From contig MNCI01016414.1 in NCBI GenBank assembly GCA_015680685.1, forward strand, positions 284,619 to 334,348: a DNA stretch of 49,730 bases, in the 5' to 3' direction. Below the pieces are notes generated by a model. It did not search any database. It had not been told where the DNA came from and was given only the letters and a program-made list of their open reading frames with translations. Positions 43,531 to 49,730 of the stretch are shown piece by piece (within the stretch, counting starts at the first letter, position 1; each line of letters opens with the position of its first letter). The stretch is from Gnetum montanum. Taxonomy: Eukaryota > Streptophyta > Gnetopsida > Gnetales > Gnetaceae. The position numbers and the translations under genes are program-made.

Positions 43531-44720
43531 TTTTGGATGGCATCGATACTTATCACAAGCATGGTAGTTATGGGAATATCTTATTGTCTTTCATGTACCA
43601 AGCCACAAACTACCTTCTTTCCCCTTCAAAGGCTCTAGCCACCTTTCTTAGTCCTTGATAATCTATCATTTGACATGTCAAACTTGTTGCAACATCCTTC
43701 TACCCTTTTTAGTTGTCCTTAATAATTTCTAACTTAGAGTTTACCACATGTAATTTCTATTTGGCATCCTTTCTATGTGCAAACTCTCTTTCATACATTG
43801 CATAAACTACTCCTACCTGCTACTCAAGCTCATTTAGTGACCTCCCTACTATTAACACGACCAAGTTAGCATACCAAAGGTTTTCAAGCCCCATGTACTC
43901 TATAAGATCTTCTATCTACAGGTTCTTGTTTTTCACCTTAGCCTAGTGGACATGGACAAGGCTATCCAAAATGGGTTTCCAATTAGGTGTTTGAGTTGTG
44001 ATTAAGTCAATCTTGGACTTTACCATATGAATTTCTTTCTTTTTGATTTACTTATACATGCCCACCTAATCCCTTAACTATTCTTTGAGCTTCTCATGTT
44101 TCTTGGCCTCATTTTTCCATGTGCTTATTTCAATGCTGACTTCTAATGAATTGTGAAGACTTCTTCCATTGATAAGATGTGATTTTCTCAAGCTAGTTTA
44201 CTCATATCTTGGTTGAATTTAATAAATTATTCTTACAGTTGATGAATGCTTTCCTTGAGAATGTTCTTCTGCTTCTAAATATCTATCAACCTAGTGTTAT
44301 TTATAGCAACTTTCTTGTTCTCTTCTTCCAATGTAGTGATGGCTTTAGCATGTGCATATGTTTTTGCTTTATCTACTGATGTGTTCCACACAACCTTTTC
44401 TTTTTCCATCTCAACCAAGATATTTCTTACTATTACTTGCCTAACCTACTCTATTATGAAAACCTTTCACTGGTCCAAGGCTATGTATTGTGTAGGATCT
44501 CTTTTCTCTACTCTCAAAGCTACTAACTTAGCTTATAGCCTCTCCACTTCACTCTCTACATGCTCAGCCCTTGTTTCTGACATGGTCAACTTTCCTTTTA
44601 TGGCTATGAGATCAAACTACACTACTGTGATATCACTGGGAAAATCAAAAAGATTCTTCATAACTTGGCTTGTCTACAATAGTCAATTAAGGATGTCTTC
44701 ATGCTCTACTAGAGTAATGG
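43531..44720 (-). pseudogene. E6: ORF3 coiled-coil fragment of a minus-strand element
   Basis: The sequence runs parallel to the E5 ORF3 C-terminal half: AGCATGGTAGTTATGGGAATATC near 43558 against GACATGGTAGTTGTGGAAACATC near 19004, and AAGTTAGCATACCAAAGG near 43863 against AAGTTAGCATATCAAAG near 19312. It covers only the coiled-coil part. The left end is truncated near the direct repeat; at the right it is cut by the E4 LTR, and the rest of ORF3 should lie beyond E4. Stops are present. The plus-strand frame 44294-44725 is its antisense shadow. Confidence 0.6.
44716..44720 (+). repeat. Probable left target duplication of E4 (AATGG)
   Basis: Five bases before the LTR start; the right copy lies outside the window. 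Confidence 0.35.
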
Positions 44721-45774
44721 TGTAGGAACACCTCTTTCGATTTCCTTGTGCTTGTTCTAAAAGTTTTTTTTGTAGGTTTTGTGCTTGAAGAAGACTTGGA
44801 CATGTGTGTCTAGGTTTAGTATGTGTTTTTGTGTTGAATTTTTATGATGAAGATTCTTGGATGTTTTGGCATGTATTGAGGTATTTTTGGCTTATTTTGA
44901 TGAGTTTAGGAGGCTTCAAAAACTATGGGGACTAGTTGGAAGGCATCCAGAGACTTCCAATATTAAAACAAGCATTTTTATTTTTGGCACCTTCAAGATA
45001 GACATATCCGCAAAAAGAAAGACATCTTTCCTAAAGTGAAGACGTATCTAGTTCATAGAAAATGTCTACCAAAAATAGTAGACATCTCTCCCAAGAGAAA
45101 GGCTTTACAGAAGATGTCTCCTCAAAAAGATAGATTTCTGCTCAAAGATGTCTTCCCTGAAGTATACATGATACGTCTACATGATACTAGAGATTACTAT
45201 TCCAACAAAGAAGAAAAGCTCTAACATGTTATATGAATTGGAAAACATCCAAAAGACTCCATATCTGTGTGGAAAACATCTAAGAAAGTAAATAGAAAGC
45301 TTCCTAGGGTTTTGGATCTATATAATTATGTATGCCTTCATCCATGAAGAAGAGGAGAGTTTGTATGCAAGGAGAACTGGGCAAGAGAGATTGGGTGAGC
45401 ACATTGGATGAGTACAATAGGTGATTGTAGTTCCAAGATCAGCTTGTGGTGTGTTGATCTATGTGTTCTATTCTCTTGTATCTTACTTGTAAGTTGAGAT
45501 CTTAGTCCTAGGTTGTGGAAGATATTTCTCTTGGTTGTGTCTTGCATTAAGAACAACAATTGTGTGATTGTAGAGCCTTAGGCTCTACAATATTGTTTGA
45601 GTGTGATAGGTTTTTGAATGCTTGTGGGTTATGTGAACCCTGTTGTAATCTTCAAATAATTTAATTAAAGATAGCTAGTTTTCTTATTTGTCTAGCAAAT
45701 AAATTTGTCTTTGCATAATATCTAGATTTAGTGCATTGAAGGTGATTTAATTATGGAGTGAACCTTCTCTAGCA
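44721..45774 (+). repeat. 5' LTR of E4
   Basis: TGTAGGAACA to CTCTAGCA, 1054 bp, with the primer site four bases further on. U3 carries AGATGTCT/AGACATCT octamers at 45020, 45080, 45112 and 45146 with degenerate copies between. TATATAATTA near 45319 is a possible TATA box. The left boundary is supported by the end of E6 homology. Confidence 0.65.
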
Positions 45775-45778
45775 TTAT

Positions 45779-45790
45779 TGGTATCAAAGC
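45779..45790 (+). promoter_or_regulatory. Primer binding site of E4 (initiator tRNA-Met type)
   Basis: TGGTATCAAAGC differs by one transition from TGGTATCAGAGC, complementary to the 3' end of plant initiator tRNA-Met. Confidence 0.8.
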
Positions 45791-45839
45791 TTTATTTTAG
45801 TGTTCCTTGGATTTTGGTTAAGGATTTTGTCAATTTCAA

Positions 45840-47050
45840 ATGGCACCCAAGAAGAAATAGGTGCAAGCTCTAAATCGTAACATGGAGAGCATGAAGTCAA
45901 CCTTCTATATGATGGTTTCTCAATTGGATGAAATCAACTTGAAGGTGGATAAACAAGCCAATCCTAGCCATATTTTGACATGTGGGAGTGAAAAGCATGT
46001 ACGTTCAGATGAATAAATTTCACAACCAAGTGGAGATGGAATCGTTGAAGATGAAGGTAAATCAAGCTATGGGAGTATAGAAAACCATCAGCCAAGGATT
46101 CCAATGCGAGGAAATCATATTCCTCAAATAATAATTCTAAGGGCTCCAATGTTTCTTAATAGTTCTTTAAGCAAGCTTGATGATGAAGATGAGACCAGGC
46201 TTGCTAGAGCATTCAAAAATGCGACAAGACTTCCATATGTAGAGTTGAAAACTTTGAATGATGTTGATGGTACTAATGCTTTTGCAAGTTGGCTAAAGAC
46301 ACTTGAGAAGCATTTTTTGTTGGAAGAGGTAGCAAATAACTTGAGGGTACCTATTGTTGAATCTAAATTAGAAGGTATGGCTTCTACATGGTGGGAAAAG
46401 GAATCCCATGGTTATGAAAGACAAAATGGTCAACCTATTAAAGATTGGGATCTAATGAAATATAGGTTGAAAAGGAAATTTGAACAGTCTCATCAGAGAT
46501 AGGAAACCATTATGAAGTTGAAAATCCTAAGCCAAGGTGACAAAGATGTCAAAGAATTTTACATGGAATTTTGTAATCTATTCCACCAAGCTAAGGTAAA
46601 CTTAGAGGAGTATGAGCAAGCTTCAGTCTTTTTAGGAGGTCTCAAAATGGTGTACCAACAAGAGTTGTTCTTTTAGGAGCCACAAATACTTAATGAGGCT
46701 TATGATTTGCACTCAAAGCTGAGAAGAAATTAGGTGGATTTGAAAACATGAGTAAACAAAATTCTAAGAGGAAGGAGAAGGGATCTAAATCTAATAAGGG
46801 ATCCAAATCCAAATCTAAAGACAAGGAGGGCAACCAAGAGAAGAAGACTAAAGAAGGTGATGAGCAGGGTAGACCCAAGAAGGACCTAAGCAAGGGAGGA
46901 TAAGGTTAAGGTAGTAGCTCATCAAAATTTCAATGCTTTAAGTGTGAAGAATGGAAACATAAGCAATGGAAATGTTTGCTTAACAAGGCGACCAAAAACA
47001 AAGATGTGCAAACCATAGAGCTAGAGGAGACATCAAGCCAAGCTTTTTAG
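45840..47050 (+). pseudogene. E4 gag relic with intact zinc knuckle
   Basis: The ATG at 45840 opens a frame with a stop at codon 7; the same frame is open at 46104-46502. The domain reads LPYVELKTLNDVDGTNAF near 46229, then WLKTLEKHF, LEGMASTWWEKES near 46370, IKDWDLMKYRLKRKF near 46440 and, after a stop, MKLKILSQGDKDVKEFY near 46512. This is the retrotransposon gag family order of chromoviruses. A Lys/Ser/Gly-rich segment (46750-46910) precedes a perfect C-x2-C-x4-H-x4-C knuckle at 46934-46975 in another frame. The protein packages RNA; this copy is broken by stops and at least one frameshift. Confidence 0.75.
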
Positions 47051-47110
47051 AGAGGTAATCCTAATGCTCCAAAAATTAAGGATGTTTCTAAATTAAATTC
47101 TTGTGCATTC

Positions 47111-47885
47111 ATGAGGAATTTGAATATAGAAGATCATTCTGATAGGAAATTGTTGTTTTGGATTGGAGCTAGTTGTTTGCTTATTGGGGAATGGATTGAT
47201 ATTTTGATTGATGAGGGAGCCCATCAAAATGTTATTTCTTCTAAGTTAGTTACTAAATTGGGTTTGATAATTCATCCTCATCCAAGACCCTATAAGGTGC
47301 ATTGGTAATTTAAATAATTTTCCTAATAGGTGAGGGAACAATGTACTTTGAAATTTAAAATTGGAACTTTTAATGATGTTGTGAGGTGCGATGTGCTTCC
47401 AATAGATTATGTTGATGTAATTCTTGATAGACCTTGGAATTTTAACAATCGTTCTTAGTTTGATTGAGAAAGAAATGTGTGGAGTGTTGTTAAACCTGAT
47501 GAAGCCCATGATTTGATTCCTATGAAAGCTAAACAAGTGAGGCAACAAAGTTCACTAAATGTTTCCTTAATCCTTCTAGGATACAGGGAATATATTAAGG
47601 AACATGATGAAACTGGTTTTGATTTTGTTGTTATGACCATAGTTGCTACTAACCATGATGATGTGCAAGTTGAACTTCCTATAGGTGTGCTAGGCTTGAA
47701 GACGAATTTTTCCAAGTTGTTCAAGGGAGAATTGGATGGACTACCATGAATGAAGAATGTATAGAATCATATTGACTTCATTCCTAGTGCTACCATTGAA
47801 AATGATAGATCTTACTGTATGACACCAAATAGAGGTCTAAATTGCAAAGGCAAGTAGAGTGGTTACTTGCACATGGCATCATAAG
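47111..47885 (+). pseudogene. E4 protease and pre-RT relic, interrupted
   Basis: IDILIDEGAHQNVISSKLV near 47197-47253 is the aspartic protease site with Glu in place of the Ser/Gly after Asp. HPRPYKVHW (about 47281) follows, then a stop. ILDRPWNF near 47420 is the I-L-G-R-P-W block with Gly changed to Asp. The open frame 47477-47749 contains VELPIGVLGLKTNFSKLFKGEL. HIDFIPSATIEN near 47769 and, one frame over, LQRQVEWLLAHGIIS near 47838-47882 are the pre-RT motifs. The E3 LTR begins right after HGIIS, with ATAAG (47881-47885) as target duplication. Confidence 0.75.
47881..47885 (+). repeat. Left target duplication of E3 (ATAAG)
   Basis: The last five bases of E4 before the E3 LTR; the right copy is outside the window. 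Confidence 0.4.
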
Positions 47886-48737
47886 TGATGAATCACACTT
47901 TGCCAAGCCCTAATATCAGGTACACGATATCACAGCCTAGATATGATATCATATACATGCTATCGTGATTCTTGTGTCAACCTATAAATATAGCATTCTG
48001 GCGCAGAGTGAAGGAGTCTTTCAGTAACTCTTTAGGATTGAGTCTCTTTGTCAGTTTTTAGTTAGTTTTCAGTTCTTTTCCCAAGTGCACACCTATAGTG
48101 TGATGCTTGTAATTGTATGGAACCTTTGTTCGAGTGTGACATACTTGGACACACACATGATCAGCAATAAAGATCAAGATTACTCCATCATTACAGCATT
48201 CACTTAGCTATTACTTGTTTTAGTTGTTAATTATTTATTATTGTTTTCTTACTTAATATTTATTTTATTGTCATTTACTATTCCTATTATTAATGTGGAA
48301 TGAGTACATTTTAATCACAAACATTTAAGTGTAACTACATGGTAATTTAGTGGCGTAACAAGTAGTGCTTCAAGTGATGTGCGCTTGATAACCCTAGAAG
48401 TAGTACACGAAGTCCAAGATGTGTACGAATGATTAAGGACATATGTTCATCGCATTTAGGCTAGCTTAGATTTTGTTTTCTATTGCTTATTAGCTTAATC
48501 AAGCTATTTCTCATTGTCTTTAGGAGTAGTGTAGTATTAAAAATCACATCATACACCTCACTTTGAACTAAACCATACATGATAAAGCAAATACTAGTCC
48601 AAGTGTGAAGACAGTGAACTGCAATCAATGTATAACTATCTAGATGCCACAACTAGTCTGTCAATGGAGTTTGACCAGATCATGCATACACGCTTATATT
48701 CGTATGGTTGAGCATAAGGGTACCTCGCCGCTCATCA
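47886..48737 (+). repeat. 5' LTR of E3
   Basis: 852 bp, TGATGAATCA to GCCGCTCATCA. A decayed GATATC array lies at 47912-47975, TATAAATA at 47983-47990 and AATAAA at 48166-48171. It aligns along its length with the E0 3' LTR. Confidence 0.85.
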
Positions 48738-48738
48738 T

Positions 48739-48756
48739 TGGCACTGTTGCTTAGGA
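48739..48756 (+). promoter_or_regulatory. Primer binding site of E3 (tRNA-Asp type)
   Basis: TGGCACTGTTGCTTAGGA is the tRNA-Asp-type site with several transitions relative to E1. Confidence 0.65.
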
Positions 48757-48870
48757 TAGTGCTAGTTATCTAGATTAGTTATATCATACAAGATCATTGT
48801 AACAAAGTATTAACGATATATCTTTTAGAAAAGAAATTAAATTCAATTAAGTCACACACAATTCACAACA

Positions 48871-49593
48871 ATGTCTCTCTCACAAAACAACAATAACACA
48901 ACATCTAGCGAGGCAATTCATTTGAGAACTAATGAGATTTATGATGAAGAAGAAGTTTAGGGTACTCAATCTCATGTAGGAGTTTCATATGTTCATGGAC
49001 ACCCCACTGATACTCAAGGACTCTTATCATCAAACTCAAACACCTCTAATGAGGATGGGAAATCTCCTAGAATGAGGGGGCCTATAAGGCCTAAGACCTT
49101 CTCAATGGCTAGCAAGAGTACATCAAGGGATGATTGGGAGACTTACAAAGACATGACGAGTCTTCCAGTGCCCTCTCTTCCTCTGCTCTTTCCATGTTAG
49201 GTTGTGACATGGATGACTATTCCTCAAGGGGTCAGCATAGAAACAAAAATTAAACCCACAAGCAAAATCAAGAATGCCAACATGAACATAGACAACACTG
49301 TCCCAACTCACGAACTCAGGATTTATTTAGTGACAATGAACCCCTACTAGCCACTAAAATCCTAATGCATATAACAGAGGCTATTCAAATACCTTGTAGG
49401 CATTGCAAGCAAAGTCATACACCCAAGCTTTATTTAAACAAGTTTCCCAAGATCTTAAGACATTATCATTTAGATTCACAACATTATTTATAAGCCTTCT
49501 ATGATGCATGTGCATGGAACAACGTTGATAATGGGTGGCAAAGACTTAAGCACTTTCCTATGACACTCGTTAGCCAAGCAAAAGTATGGTATA
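48871..49593 (+). pseudogene. E3 gag relic, truncated by E7
   Basis: It starts MSLSQNNNNTTSS, comparable to MSSSNNSN of E1. A stop follows after about 29 codons, and further stops and a frame change occur before the capsid part (LLATKILMHITEAIQIP near 49348, matching E1 near 13135-13185). The last part before the break corresponds to E0 1-123. The break is at GTATA (49589-49593), probably the target duplication of E7. Confidence 0.75.
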
Positions 49594-49730
49594 TGATGAG
49601 TGGCGAGGTACCCCTACACTCAACCATACGAATACGAGCATTCTCACGCACGATCCGGTCAAACTCCGCAGATGGACTAGTTGTGGCACCTAGATCGTTA
49701 ACCTTAGGTCGTAGTTTGTTGTCTTCCCAC
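49594..49730 (-). repeat. E7: LTR end of a minus-strand Athila/Tat-like element
   Basis: TGATGAGTGGCGAGGTACCC is the reverse of the shared LTR end GGGTACCTCGCCACTCATCA. It continues with CTCAACCATACGAATACGAG and runs off the window. It retains many CpG sites lost in other copies, which suggests a young insertion. Confidence 0.85.

Larger units (their letters stand above)
44721..47885 (+). mobile_element. E4: Ty3/Gypsy chromovirus-type element, cut in pre-RT by E3
   Basis: 5' LTR 44721-45774, tRNA-iMet primer site 45779-45790, gag from 45840, zinc knuckle 46934-46975, protease near 47180-47440, pre-RT to 47885, where the E3 LTR begins. The primer type and the gag and protease motifs set it apart from the Athila/Tat-like elements. 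No chromodomain can be checked because the 3' part is outside the window. It lies in the minus-strand ORF3 fragment E6. Confidence 0.75.
47886..49593 (+). mobile_element. E3: E0-family Athila/Tat-like element, cut by E7
   Basis: 5' LTR 47886-48737, primer site, gag from 48871, interrupted within gag at 49593 by a minus-strand LTR. The gag matches E0 closely (ATGACACTCGTT and AAAAGTATGGTATA at 49559 and 49580 versus 90 and 110). E3 and E0 are separate insertions: E0 is flanked by Copia, E3 by E4. Confidence 0.8.

Noticed and set aside
44294-44725. 143-codon plus-strand frame with hydrophobic N-terminus
   Set aside because: Antisense shadow of the E6 ORF3 coiled coil.
6489-48737. E0 3' LTR and E3 5' LTR as the two ends of one large element
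   Set aside because: E0 already has its own gag and ORF3 upstream, the flanks differ (AAGGT versus ATAAG), and the two lie in unrelated host elements.

Overview
The window looks like intergenic heterochromatin of a large-genome seed plant. Essentially everything I can identify is LTR retrotransposon, and no intact host gene, rRNA or tRNA gene was recognised. The evidence is plant-type Ty3/Gypsy, chromovirus and Ty1/Copia pol relics, a tRNA-Asp-type primer site typical of plant Athila/Tat elements, nested insertions with 5-bp target duplications, and heavy C-to-T/G-to-A decay. I cannot name the species. Elements are labelled E0 to E9 below.

Left part (1-10841). E0 (+) enters the window inside gag, has no pol, carries a long third ORF (ORF3) and ends in an LTR at 7353. 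It sits inside a Ty1/Copia relic (E9, about 7359-9660). After E9 come an array of the octamer AGATGTCT and about 0.9 kb of unclassified DNA.

Centre (10842-37136). E5 is an old minus-strand Athila/Tat-like element split by later insertions. Its 3' LTR (10842-11285 plus 18217-18607) was broken by E1 (11286-18211, +), a gag-protease element without RT, RNase H or integrase, with target duplication GACGT. E5's internal spacer was broken by E2 (22401-35396, +), a full-layout but dead element: LTR, primer site, gag, protease, RT, RNase H, integrase, spacer, ORF3, polypurine tract, LTR. The end of E5's integrase (36770-37136, -) is cut by another LTR-like insertion, E8, starting at 37137.

Right part (37137-49730). 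About 6 kb is unclassified, with a weak minus-strand coding relic at 40430-41840. Then comes a four-level nest: an ORF3 fragment of a minus-strand element (E6, 43531-44720) is cut by a chromovirus-type element (E4, 44721-47885, +), which is cut in pre-RT by an E0-family element (E3, 47886-49593, +), whose gag is cut by a minus-strand LTR (E7, from 49594) running off the window.

How the parts work. The Athila/Tat-like elements (E0, E1, E2, E3, E5) share LTR architecture: TGATGA start, array of short dyads, TATAAATA, AATAAA, CTCATCA end. They prime from tRNA-Asp. Copies that reach far enough downstream also have an env-position ORF3 encoding a domain like the 'putative plant transposon protein' family followed by a long coiled coil. 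The most interesting observations are: (1) each LTR family has its own array of dyads just upstream of TATA; (2) E2 and E5 carry a second dyad-plus-TATA module inside the element upstream of ORF3; (3) a splice-acceptor motif with a branch-point-like TACTAAT abuts the ORF3 start codon at nearly constant spacing in four copies; (4) two elements are pol-less in different ways. These are readings by eye; no alignments or searches were run.
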